In this document: one piece after another, positions 10,991 to 23,254 of the stretch
Numbering within the stretch: the stretch's first letter is position 1
How the letters are laid out: each line of letters opens with the position of its first letter
Origin: Rhyacichthys aspro
Taxonomy: Eukaryota; Chordata; Actinopteri; Gobiiformes; Rhyacichthyidae
DNA length: 64,000 bases
Assembly (NCBI GenBank): GCA_036850595.1
Contig: CM072159.1
Location: 8,765,016 to 8,829,015 of the forward strand
Direction: 5' to 3'
Notes under the pieces: generated by a model
Databases searched by the model: none
What the model saw: the letters and a program-made list of their open reading frames with translations, nothing else
Told to the model about the DNA's origin: nothing
Translations under genes and position numbers: made by a program

Positions 10991-13900
10991 CTAAAGAAAG
11001 TGCATTAAAAATTTTAACAGGGCAACAATTTTTCAGTCTGTCAGAAAGTAACGGCCAGCACCTTTTTAGAAATTAAAACGCATTTGGTTCATTGTAATCT
11101 TTTCTCATCTTACAAAGCATTAGAAAATTCCCTGAACAGCTTTAATCAAATGAAAACATTTGCATTCATTAAGTCAATCAGTCAGTAATACCAACCATGT
11201 AAGTCTTTTAAATGTGTCATAAGAGCTTATAATAATGTGCAGTTTTATTGTTTCAATGTACAATACAGATGAGTACTTTAAAAGTGGAACATTACTTTTA
11301 TTTCTTTTCTAAATGTATGTAATATGATATTAGATTATGGACAATATCAAATGTCAATATGGTGACTTTGAGAAATGTTGCTGTTTTTTTAAGATCTATG
11401 CTCACATAGACCACCCCCATGCTCTTACTGAGTGGCAGCGATATAAGCCAATCACAGTGAACTGTAGGAGGGGCTCTGTGCTGTGGACCTTGGTGACTCA
11501 TGAGCCAAGTGTACCAGTTTACACTCACACATTTTGTTTATAGAGAGATAAAAGAAACAATGAATGTATTACAACATATTACTTAGTGAAATGGCGTGGT
11601 GTTGATTCAATCGTAAATGGTGATGTTGGCAGAGACTTCATTCGCTCACATTCTCAGCACACTGTTGTAGAGAAAGGCCTGAAGCGCTCTCCGCGTGACT
11701 CAAACTGCTTTGGAGTAACACTAAACTGAGCCTTTAGATGTATAACTCACCATTAACCTGGTCAGATGGTCTGTGACACACATCCATCTGGAGTGCTTCA
11801 ACAGAAAGCATATGCAATTTAGATGAGAACCTGGAGGTGTTTGGATGAACGACTTTCCTTTAACTGCCAATAACAAACAATTGTATCCAATGAGAGCAAT
11901 GTCATGTTGTTTCCAGTTGCAACAGCAAAGCACTCGCTTTGTCATCAAACCTAAACACCCATAACTACCAGTACTGCCACACCAATGGTCTCAACCAGCA
12001 GCAGTTGTAGAGAAATCGGAAAACAATATGGATTTTAGTGAGTTGGTGAATTCACAAATCTCAGCTAAATCCAGCTGGTGTGTACAGTTAAAAAAACCTC
12101 TCTGCTATATTCATTATCAATTTTATGCATCAATGAGGAATATATCAGTGAATATCAATGCCATAATTCTGCCCCTAGCCTGTTCTCTAATAAAGCCATG
12201 GTGCAAGTTTTCAGCATGCAGAAAATGTTCACTATGACTTTAACAATGTTCTCTCTTTTTACTTTACACACAATCCCATATGTTGTCAACAATGTAGTAA
12301 TGTTATATTTTACTTTTAAATAAGAAGTGTCTCAAGGGCTTTGGCTAATTTGGGTTAGTTTAAGCATGGATCATTGTTGCATTTTATCATTCAACAGAGT
12401 TTTTTTTTTCTTGTATTTAAGAAAAACTGTTTAATCATCTATATTGTAATCTATGAAAAAAGAAGTCATCTGGGCTCTATTATCAAGGATTTTATTAGAT
12501 GAGAAGTTTCAGCACATACCAAGCTTTGGCCAAGCACATACTCGAACAGAGAGAGTTCTTAAGGAAGGTGTCTATTCAGCACTGGATGTGTCTACTTTAA
12601 CCAAGTACCAGTACAAAAAAGAAAAGGAGATAAAAAGAGAAAAGGTCTGTCTTCTGATGAAATTTATTCTATGTTTGTCATAAAGCAGAGGAACTGGGAC
12701 AGCCATTTTATTGACTCCACATAACATTAATAGACATTTAAATGTAGAGCTATTTAACCCCTTATTTCATCAATAACATTTAACATTTACCCCTTTAATA
12801 CAGCACCATAGCTACAGTATATTTATTCTGGATCCAGGCTGAATGGTCACATGGTCAGCTGTTTATAATGTATTCTGCACACACCTCGGTCATAACAGAC
12901 TTGGGCCATATCTGCTCTCTCCACCATTAGACTTTTATGGGTCTTTTCATTTCACGGCTGGGGCAAAGTCCAAAGCAGTGCAAAACAATTACGCCGACTG
13001 TCAACATCTGCTGCTCACTGCAATCGCCCCGAAAACTGTCTTGCGTACACACATTCCTCCAAAAAATAAAAGACAAAACTCTTGTATATCCAAACTGGCT
13101 GATCTGGTGTGTCCTTCATTCCGTGTTTCATTCAAAGCAGCTGACTTCACTCAGACTCAGATTTGAATGAGGCTTTGAGTGTCAACAGTGGACAGGCAAA
13201 CACGAGTTAAAGCCTGGGCATTAGGCTCCAGTAGCAACTCATCTTTACACACGTCGACACAGATCAAAGAATAACACAAACATAAGCAGCCGCTGCCATG
13301 AAGCACTGGCAACTGGTCCCTTGTCTCTAATGAACACATGCTCTAATGCCCCTCGCAGACATCTCCTTGTTAAGTCAGAGAATAGAGGTGATAGGGACTG
13401 AATGCAGCCTAATGAAGCAGTGTTACTGATTAGAGGAAATGGGCTGAACATTTTGTTCCGGAAATATAGACAGCTACACCTTAATGTAAGCATTCTTAAA
13501 GCAATTTATTGCCCTGACCCCAGTCATCCAGTCGCTTAGATCAAATACATGTGAATGTTTGAAATGAGTGGAATAACAATGTCTGTGAGTAGCACTTTAT
13601 GGCTATGTTTGGGCAGAACAACAAATGCTATGGGTTAGGAAAAGTCACCAGTGGTTAAATTAGTGATGTCAATGATTGATTGATAAATGATTAATCGTCA
13701 TTAAGATTGTCACCCTTTAAATTTTTATCAGACGACTTTACAGTACAGAGGGCAGCCTGCAAAGTAATGATATTCCAGCACTGAACATAATGTAATATGT
13801 CTGCATGGGTTTAGGGGAACACAGCTGACAGTGTGTTCATCTTTTGCTCTAAGTTCATGCACAATCTCAATGAGTAACTGTATGTTTATGTGGGTGGCTT

Positions 13901-16429
13901 TAGCTCAAAGCCTTGTAGATAAATCCTTGGATGCATTAAGGACTTTAAGAGGGTCTTGATGGAGAATACACGGGCGGCAAAGGAGAACGGACAGGTCTTG
14001 ACGTAAAAAAAATATATTCTGCATATGAAGGTCCTTCACTATCCCTCACCATAATAACCTCTTAATACCTAAAATACCACTGAATCTATCCTGTTTTGGG
14101 AATCACACGCTAATGTCCATGTCTTATGGACATTTTATTAAAACCCTAGACAGTGAGATCAGTTGCCAAAACAAAGATCATGAGAAAGGGAGGCCTGGCT
14201 CCAAAAAGACTGGCTCTTTTTCATTCCCAGTGAGGAAAGTATCCAAACTCATTTTAATAGATCATTCAGAATATAGATTTCTAGAGTTTATCTGCTCTAA
14301 CTGGCCAGTTGCATCACTAGCTACAGAGGGCACCAGCTAACTTTGTGGTAAACTCTAACCTTACTTCAAATATGTTTGCCCTTCTTACTTTACAAACTAC
14401 TCTGAGTTTCGTTAGTCTGTTACAGCATCTCTGTCTATAGCTTTATTCACATCCCCTGCAACAAGTAGCCTTCCACCTGCTGAGAAAAAATAAATAAAAA
14501 TCATCCAATCACACAAGAAAGACAAAAGTTGGTGTTACAAAACATAATTATTCCTTCCATCAAGTGATGTGCAGAAATGGCACCATAAATTCTTGCAGAT
14601 ATGTTTAAAAAAGTTAAGTGTTACATATGCAATACAATGAAGTCACTTTCAAAAGGAGACATCTGTTGCAGAAGGAAATAGAGAGACACACAGCGTGAAA
14701 AAAGATGTAAGGCCCAAAAAACGTTGCTAACTGCGGGACATTTTCGGTCATTAAATGTGAACCAAACCCTGCAGGAGCTGCCAAACCAAACGGGTTGCAC
14801 AGGTGAAATTCTCAGCCATGGAAACAGATGGTCTCTAGACACTTCCTGTGACTCTCCCTTCCTCTAACGTTTCCTACGGTGACAGTATGCATAAACATAA
14901 GAGCAGTGACAGGGTGACACTCTGCAGTGTTTAAAGCTGCACTAAACGAGGAAGTGGCTGGAAAAAGTAACACAGCATTTTCATTATTAGTCTCCACTGC
15001 GGCTGGGTGATAAATCAAATACATTCGATTAATTCAAGTTTTAAATTGGATTTGGATGATATCAAAAATAGCCAGAAAAACAGAAGCAGAAAACAGAAAA
15101 AACTTTTCTTTCAACCCTAACTGTACACTGTGATGTGGCTAATGCTGCTGCTAGCACTAGAGCAGCTCCAATACAGTCTGTGGTGACTCTGCAGACACCA
15201 AAGACAGTAATAATTACAAGAGAAAGTAGTCATATTACCTCTGGGATGTAGTGGTTTAGCAAATTGGCAGAAGATTGCTAAACGGGAGCTTAAGGTCTCT
15301 ACAGTTCACAGTGTACTTTGTTGGTTTATGCAAATGAGCCATGTGAGCCACAGAAAGTAAATGGTATCCAACCTAAAATGCTTTATTTCACTATGATTTA
15401 CTTGAGTCCTTATATTATTGTGCCACAATTTGCCCAGGTAGTTTGTTTGGTATCTTGCCAACAGACACCAAACAACAGTCAGCAGTGATTCTGAACTGTG
15501 ACAACTGTTCTTTTACTTAAATAAACCACTATTATAGAATACTTAGAGTTAACATAATAAAGTTGCCGCTATACCTTTGTTTTCTGATCAAACGTCATTT
15601 CTTTTTATGAACGGTGCCAAGGTAGAGCTGCTGTATTATAACCAGTGTGAAATGCAGTGTATTTGTGGAGTGGGTAGGGCCTACCTGAAGCTTGCTGTTC
15701 TGCTACAAATGAAATGAGACATCAACCTCTGACCAGCCACAAAGTTAACAAAACAAACCTCTCATCCCTGATTACACAACAAACATCAGAGAAACCATAC
15801 ACTATAGACTAAATCAGGAGCTATTAAAACCAATTATCTTTTAAATTCACATACATTCACATACATAAATGGAACAGTGAAAAGCGGTGATTTATAACTA
15901 ATCAAAACATTATCCTCAACTTAACCAAAATGCAAAACGTTTTCTTCCTAAACTTAACCCAAACTCTCTTAATGCCTAAACCTAAATTGCAAATCCGGAG
16001 AGTGTTTTTGGTCCAAGGTTTTATGTCCTTATCTCAACCTGTCTTCTGCTGATTCACAAAAAGCTCATAAATCACACAAACACAAAACGTTTACGTTTTT
16101 CAAATGTCAGTATCTTATTTCCATGATGTAAAGGTCATTATTCCATGTTTCTGGGATTGGCTGAAATGTCAAATAACAGCAAGCTTCTTCTGATATAAAT
16201 ATAGGATAACTGGGACTGCTTGTCCTGACCTGCTGATTATTATTAAATTGAAAATAGGAAGAATTAAAGGAATAGCGCTGAGCAGAAACAGAAAATACAA
16301 GTGCCCAAGGATGGGGGAAATTTCCAAGTAACCTAATTTGATTGCTTTATTTTTTGGCCATTTTCTTAACTCTCTGAAATCTTTAATAACTACAATCATA
16401 TGAAGAACAAAATGTGTATGTTTTAATAT

Positions 16430-17235
16430 TTAGTGACCATACCAAAGTGGACCAAAACTACGACAATGCTGTGAACAAAGTGGAACAAGACCAAGATCAA
16501 GTAGAGACCAAAACCAGACTGGACCAAGACAACACCTGTACCAGAGTGGACAGAGATCAGAACAAGACTATGATCGGAGTGGACTTAGACGAAGACTAAG
16601 AGGAGACTGAAGTAGATTGAACCAAAACCAAGGCACAGCCAAGACTAACATGAACAAAGACCAAGATAACCATCTGACCAGAGCGGACAAATATCAAGAC
16701 AAGAACGAGATTAGAGTGGACCCAGATTAAGATGAGAACAAGACCAAGTCAAGAACAAAACTTGAGCGGACCAAAACCATGTAAAGAACAAGACCAGAGA
16801 TGACTGAGATTAAGTCAACACTAAAATGGACAGAGACTTAGTCAAGACCAAGGCCAGAGTGGACCAATACTAAGACAATCCTTAGAACAGAGTGAGTCAA
16901 CATCAAGGCAAGACCAGAGTTAAGGCTGAGATCAAGACAAGGCCAAGACAAGAGCGGAGAGGACCTACACTAGAGTGTCCTACGACTAAGAAAAGACTTT
17001 TGGTCTCGGCATTATCTAAGCCCTGTCTCGAGTGGACAGCAAGACAAAATGTAGACATTTAGGTACTCAGACCAAGGTGTATCGAGACTTTGACGATAGA
17101 AACTAAAGTGGACTAAAACAAATTCAAGACCAAAGTTTACCACGAGAAGACCAGAGTGTCAAGGAAGCTAGAGTGTACTAAGACAAGGCCAGTAAGGGCA
17201 GGGCTGAGACCAATTCAGGCACTTAAACCATGTCA
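16430..17235 (+). repeat. Degenerate GACCAA-rich minisatellite
   Basis: For about 800 bases the plus strand is built from variants of short units such as GACCAAGA, AAGACCAGAGTGGACC and GTGGACCAAGAC. It is strongly poor in T and rich in A, G and C, while the flanks are AT-rich. The unit is not constant: hexamer and 12-18 base forms are mixed, as in an old decayed array. It produces chance open frames rich in Asp, Gln, Lys and Thr, which are not genes. A short related stretch appears at about 18,540-18,575. Confidence 0.8.
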
Positions 17236-17660
17236 ATACAAAGGCCAGTTTCTAAGTGATCACCAACATCTGCTTTGAGTTGTTATAATGTTATGGCTGC
17301 TCATTGTATATTCTCTGATCAAAAGCTTAATGAGGAAGTACAAGTCTTTATTTGGTTGTTATCTCTTTCTCCCCAAATCCTTCTTGACCACAAGTTTTGT
17401 TCACTTTACTCTCATTCCAGAGAAAAACCAGAGATTGGAACTAATGACTGTGGGTTCTCAAAGTGGCAGGGACATCCATTTAGCTCCCTGTACATTTTAA
17501 TATGAATATCCATATTTGGCAGCAGTGTATCGGTAATGAATCAAACAAGGAAGTCATATTATATATTACAACATCGATATTTTGTTCCACAAGTTGGGCT
17601 CCCAGACAGTGCCACACATATTAAACAGAATAATAGTTTTAATTGCATTTTTTTCTCCAG

Positions 17661-17697
17661 ATGTAAAAGTTCAGTCTGACTCCAAAAACTCTTGCAG
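17661..17697 (+). other. 37-base segment with strong splice sites, possible microexon
   Basis: A pyrimidine tract plus CAG acceptor (TTTTTTTCTCCAG) precedes it and a consensus donor (CAG then GTAAGTTT) follows it. Two of the three frames hit a stop inside it; the open one gives twelve residues with no known motif. It is antisense to the IGSF9-like gene. It may belong to a noncoding antisense transcript or be chance. Confidence 0.15.
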
Positions 17698-17849
17698 GTA
17701 AGTTTATTTATATAAGACAAATTACTGTCTTACAGTAATGCACATACAAAACAACTTTACAAATCTCGTCTCCCTTTGTGGACTGTGGACAAAGGGGCAT
17801 TTGATAACAAAAAAATGCACACTTACATGAAAAAGATCCTTTTAGCAAC

Positions 17850-18080
17850 TGCCAAACCGACAGATTATGTGTGTGCTGTAAGTGAGCGGGTGGAGAACAT
17901 TAGCGAGTGGCTAGACATTTAACTGCTCTATATACAAGTATTTAGACTATGCCAGCTAAAAGGATAAAAGCTACATCTCTGCAGATGCCTGCCAAAATAA
18001 TCACATGCATTGCTAAAGCTGGGAAAAGATCAAATCAGGTAAAATGCATGTCGCCATTAGAGCACACACGGTTTCTAGGC
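17850..18080 (+). repeat. Dispersed repeat family A, copy
   Basis: This copy contains the family core GTGCTGT-AGTGAG-GGGT-GAGAACATTAG, followed by a TACAAG-ATTTAG-CTATG block, a CCAGCTAAAAGGATA block and a GGGAAAAGA block. The same blocks occur in order at 5,995-6,340 and, inverted, at 29,575-29,845. The order and spacing point to one old interspersed element of several hundred bases. I do not recognise the named family and see no clear terminal repeats. Confidence 0.6.
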
Positions 18081-18402
18081 TAAACATTAACGTTAAAAAG
18101 TTAACAAACTTTAATTTTTGGTAGGAATGTAACAATATCAAAATCTCACAGTACAATATGACAATAACTACATGGAATAATTATTGTGATACTATCAAAA
18201 TATAAAAATACCAAAAACTCATTATACAATTATACTCATGGTACAATAATTACTGCAGTGCTGAACCATCAGGGTAATCAAAATAAAATGCTGTATTACA
18301 AATTAATAATCTGTTACCAGTATTTTATACTGTTTAAATAAGCTGTGTCTGTGATCTTTTCACCTCAGATTCAGAGAAAAACAACATAGCTCGGTGTTGG
18401 TG

Positions 18403-18450
18403 AAAAAATCAGGCAATCAGATTTTTTATCTGATTGCCTGATTATTTTTT
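18403..18450. repeat. Perfect 16-bp inverted repeat (hairpin) with T5 loop
   Basis: The arms at 18,407-18,422 (AATCAGGCAATCAGAT) and 18,428-18,443 are exact reverse complements around five T residues, flanked by A-rich and T-rich runs that nearly extend the stem. No coding sequence or known small RNA is recognised. It may be a young inverted duplication. Confidence 0.85.
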
Positions 18451-20857
18451 TCAGTAAGTGAGTTGTTTCTTGGCAGACTGCTGGAGGCCAAATGTTTGGG
18501 GGTCATTAAACAAAATTGATGGTCAAATTGGTCAAACTGATGTGACTGAGACAAGGCCGAGACCAGACATTTCCAGACATGGCACAGTTTGACAATTGAT
18601 TATTTTGATATTTTAAAAATGAAGACAAAGTGTAACAGACAAATTAGAGAAAAAAAGTGGCCAGTGTGACACCAAAGCATTTTTGGGCTAACAAGGAGAC
18701 CATATCACTGGTTAACTTTGCTCTTAACCTCAATACTACTGCTGTACTTGAGCTGTGTGTAGTGTATACAAGTGATCTACAATACACACATGCATATTAG
18801 GTAACACTGACATATTTCTTGGGGGCTCTGCAGAAGTACGTATAGCTTTTTAGCATTCTTGCTCAATCTGCTAATGTTAAACAACACAGCAGTCAACATA
18901 CTTGTATACTACTAGGGTCCTATAGTGAAGTATTTTCTGTGTGATTTGAACTTACTCCCTCATTAATGGGAAACGTTGTCAGGCGGGTGTGTATCTTTTT
19001 GATAAGCTTTGTAGAGTTGCTTGAATAATCCCAAAACACTACTGTTGAAAAAACACTTCAGTGACTACTGCTACAAAACAGAGACATCTGACCAAATTAC
19101 AGCTGGTTTACTAGGTTCTTTACAGGTGGTGCAACTACTCAATACATCTTGGTCCTGTTCTCTGGCTATAGCTCAACCCTGTCAAAGCATGTGTCCTGGA
19201 TGCACCTAGAATTGAAGTAGAATTAGTAGAAGCATTAGTAACTGTGGAGTGGTTTCAAACAAATGGACAACCTAAAGCTTTAAATGACAGCCCTGTTCAT
19301 ATACGTTTGTGATGTGCACAAGGTACAAACCACACAATACAAGAACCAGGCCAGAACACAAAAGTCTCACAAATTCATTAAGACTTTAGAGTAAACTAAC
19401 GTGGCTGATGAAGTGGTTGTTAAAGTTTGTACAACTTTTTACTGGAGAATAAAAAATGGCACTGCTCCAAAGTTCTTTTTGAAGAATTTTGAGAAAAACT
19501 TGTTGATAATGTCACTGCTCAGCGATGTGGAACTACCTAGACTAATGCTCAGTGTTTCCTTTGAAAAAAATGTCCTGGATAATAATTTCACCAAACTAAG
19601 ATCACAGTTTTGAAAAGGTTAAGTTCTGTTTGGGCAACATTAATTAAGCAGCATTTGATATTTCTAGTAGGGTGTGTTTTGCCTTTGTTAGTTTGAATGG
19701 CTGCTCATTCAGTATCACACAGCAAAGATGGCACTCTTTGGATGTTGTGCTTCAATCTGCAGTCTAATTTTTTATTTAGCTAATTTAGCAAATATATGCC
19801 AAGACAAAACAATAATTTAGAGTATGTGACTTTCCAGTAATGTTCGAACTTTGGCCTGTGAGCTTAACAGATTATGTGCTACAGCATGCAGCAGACATTA
19901 AAAGGATGTCCGAGATCTGTGGCTCAGGTCACTGGCCAAACAGTCACTGATAAGAGCCCAGGGGTAATACTGCATTCTTTTGGTTCGAGTTTGAGATAAG
20001 GGCCATTTTTTTCAACTTTGTTGAGTTCATGAGCGCTAAAATCAGAAAGCTAGAATATTGACATTAATGTTTGTGGACAAACTCAATTATTTAAAAAAGT
20101 AAACAAATTTATTAGAGTTTAAAACAGTTTACAAAATGTACCATTTATATTCTTTTTCATTAAAGGTTCAAGGCTAACTATTCAAATACAGCTTTAGCTA
20201 AGCTGTAAAGAGTTAAATACCTTCACAGCAATAAACAGCTAACAAGTCTAGATCATTCTGATGATGGTAGAATTTTTCAACTCAGGAAAATGTGTGAGAA
20301 TCTAATGAATGCAGCATGAGTTTCAGCATCTTATCTAGCATCTGTGTTAGAGCTAACATTAGCCGCTGTGTGTTATTTCGGGCAACTGTAAGATTGAAGT
20401 TTTCAGATACTTGTACCTACTCGACTGTCTCCATATTTTCACCTTTTCATGGCGCATTTTACTAAAAAATAATTAATTAGAAACAATGATTGTTTCTGGC
20501 ATAATCATCAGAGTTTATTAAACAAGACCATGGTTTAAAGGCTGAAACCAAATATTACATTTAAGATAAACACAAACATCAAACGGCTTAGTCAGACTTG
20601 ATCTGGACTAGGTCTCAGCACATGCTCCACAGTTCACTAAATGGAATTGGCAGAAGAAGTAAATATAAGAGGCAGACAGAAAAACGAAGGTGGCCAGAGC
20701 AAGAACAATACAACTGCATTAATGGCCTTACTAGGAGACATGTTTCCAATCCTGACAAGATTGTTTCCAGACTCAAAAGTTAAATTTACCCCAGTGTAGT
20801 ACTGTGACAAGACCAACATAGGCATAACTTTTGCTTTTCTGTGGGGGTTATATTTCC

Positions 20858-21246
20858 ATAATCAATACAATGTATTTTCTTGCCATGTATCCAGCATCAC
20901 ATAACCACTGTCACAATATTATCATCATTTCTTTTTTATTGTTTTCTTGCCATCTGTACATTATTATTATTGCTTCTGCTCTTATAACACAGATATCATA
21001 ATATATTGCAGTAATTAATACAATGCATTTTTATTGCCATGTATGGATTCTAGTAACACTGCTGTATCATTACATTATAATTATTGTTTCTTCTAATTAC
21101 ACATATATCATGATATACTTCAATAATCAATACAGTGCATTTATACAGTATTGCAGAAGCACTGTATCATGATATTCCCATTATTGTTTCTTTTCCTGTA
21201 ACAGAGATATCTTCATATAATCCAATAAGCAATTCATTGCATTTTA
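20858..21246 (+). repeat. Degenerate tandem array, unit roughly 100-150 bases
   Basis: The phrase AATCAATACAATG-ATTTT and its variants recur near 20,858, 21,013, 21,124 and 21,225. Each is followed by a block of the form CACTGTATCAT-ATTA-ATTATTGTTTCTT and then an ACA-ATATCAT-ATAT-TTCA block. The last unit is interrupted by the inverted-repeat element at 21,247-21,706 and appears to resume after it with GTATCACAGATGTGCTGTATA. It is AT-rich and noncoding. Confidence 0.65.
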
Positions 21247-21706
21247 TGGACCCTTTTCACGCTGTGCGTCACAAAACCGGAAGTAGCAAAACGCCGGGTA
21301 AGTTGACTTCCGGTCCCATTATTTTCCAATATATTGATCAGGAAAAATGGCTCAATTGACCTGGAAATGTAACTGTACTGTTCCATTTTGCTAATCAAAC
21401 AAGCAGAGGCATCCATGTTATCCGTTATCTGATGTACATGAACACAAAAAGAACATAAGCTACAATATCAGACTATCTACCAAAATATTTGTAAAAAATT
21501 TAAATCTGTTTGATGAGCTCGGCTTTTTTTCGGGAAAGTCGTGAACGCTTAAACACAAGCTTAAACTGGAACACTACAGTTACATTTCCAGGTCCATTGA
21601 GCCATTTTTCCTGATCAATATATCGGAAAATAATGGGACCGGAAGTCAACTTACCCGGCGTATTGCTACTTCCGGTTGTGTGACGCAAAGCGTGAAAAAA
21701 GGTCCA
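21247..21706. mobile_element. MITE-like element with 143-bp terminal inverted repeats
   Basis: The left arm (about 21,247-21,389) begins TGGACCCTTTTCACGC. The right arm (about 21,564-21,706) is its near-perfect reverse complement and ends GCGTGAAAAAAGGTCCA. Both arms contain paired ACTTCCGG motifs and the phrase ATGGGACCGGAAGT or its complement. Between them lies a 174-base unrelated spacer with no open frame. This is the form of a non-autonomous foldback DNA transposon. I could not fix a target-site duplication (flanks GCATTTTA and CTGTTATA), so the superfamily is open. The arms are far less diverged from each other than the tandem repeat around them, which suggests a recent insertion or gene conversion between arms. 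Confidence 0.85.
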
Positions 21707-23239
21707 CTGTTATAAAGTATCACAGATGTGCTGTATAATGACATTAATAATGTAGGCAGTCATTGTTGATTCAGGCTTGTGGAAAACAACACTTCCAGAC
21801 GGTAAGAAGTAAATTAGTTTAAAATCTATGTTTTTGTCTTGATACAGTTGTGGTCACAGGGATTTGGCTCAGACCTTGAGAAGCAGAGAGAAGAGAAGTT
21901 TTATATTTAAGAGACTGCCTTAAAACTTAACAAAATCAGCCGGTTTCTGTTGTTATTTCTACACAGTGACGATCATTAGTTTCAATTTGTTTCATCATGG
22001 TGCAAAAGCAAAAAGTAAACCAACCGAGAAGGGAGAATTTATCCAATTACAGTCATAAGAAATGATTTTTGAAAGTGTATCGAGCCAGGAAACATCAGCA
22101 CTCACCATTCACTGCCATTCAAATAATCCGATATGGTCTTTTAAGAGAATTATGCAGACAATGATTTGCATCCACTCGAAGCTGCCTCCAGGATCAGTTC
22201 GGAGAGTTTATTGCATCCAGATAATTCAAAGTAAGTGTCAGAGAAGTCCTCATCTTTCACAGAACGGCAAGCTAAATTAATTCCCCGTTGCCAACCGCTG
22301 ACAGTGTAAACTTTTTAGACAAATATTACATTATGGAAAACTGCACCTGGGCAGACTCGGTTAAAGCAGAAATGTAATCTGAAATCACCAAATGAAGCTT
22401 GTCTGAGTGGAAAGGTTGTGCAAGGATTCATCCCACAGTGTAATGAGTAAATTAAAGAGCGGAGCCAAAACACAAAAAGATTGGATTTCATGTTGTGTAG
22501 CTCTAAAACGCCTTTGTGACAGAAACTTGAAATATACACCGGCATTTCAGATTACTTACATCTGAGGCTCATTTATCAAAGACTGATTAAGAAAAATGGT
22601 GGAACTTTGACAAATGAGTCTATGTTACTTTAAAATGATTATGTTATTTATATATATATGGGTAATGTTAATATTTCAGTGTTCAGGATCTCTAAACTAA
22701 TATGACAAATAAAATGTGATGCAAAAAGCTGGGAACTCTCCTACATAATTATAGTAAAGGAAGAATTTAGGAATTACACAGCGTAACAATCACAAAGCTG
22801 CTGCTGGCTACTGATGCAAATGGACAGCAAATTACCACAAAAGTTTATAAAGCATGGATTGAGCCGAGTGAAAAGAAGATCTTTTCTTACATTTCTTCTT
22901 AAGTCCCATTTATGGAGATTTTATGCATTCACCATTTTTTCTTAACTGCAGGAAGTTTCCAAATCCCAAGAACAGGCAAAATAATATTTAAGAATTTACG
23001 TCTCAAGTTAACTATTGAATTCATTCAATTTTATATTGTACACTTCAAGCGTCATAGAAGTTCAACAGAATTGCTGCAGGGGTCTGAATAAACATGGAGC
23101 TGTTACTGAATTTCTGTAGTGTTTCTGAGGTGTAGTGAGTAATTTCCTATGTGGGATTAAAGTTATTGGCCAGGTTGTGTGATTTAAATCTTGTAAAAAT
23201 GTAGCAATCATTTACAGAGTCTTAAAAGTGGAACAGGTA

Positions 23240-23254
23240 TAAAAAAAAAAAAAA
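23240..23254 (+). repeat. Poly-A run
   Basis: A short homopolymer tract inside the first intron of the IGSF9-like gene. No element is recognised attached to it. Confidence 0.7.

Noticed and set aside
16414..16599. Open frame rich in Asp, Gln, Lys and Thr
   Set aside because: It is a translation of the GACCAA-rich minisatellite, which loses frame as units change length.
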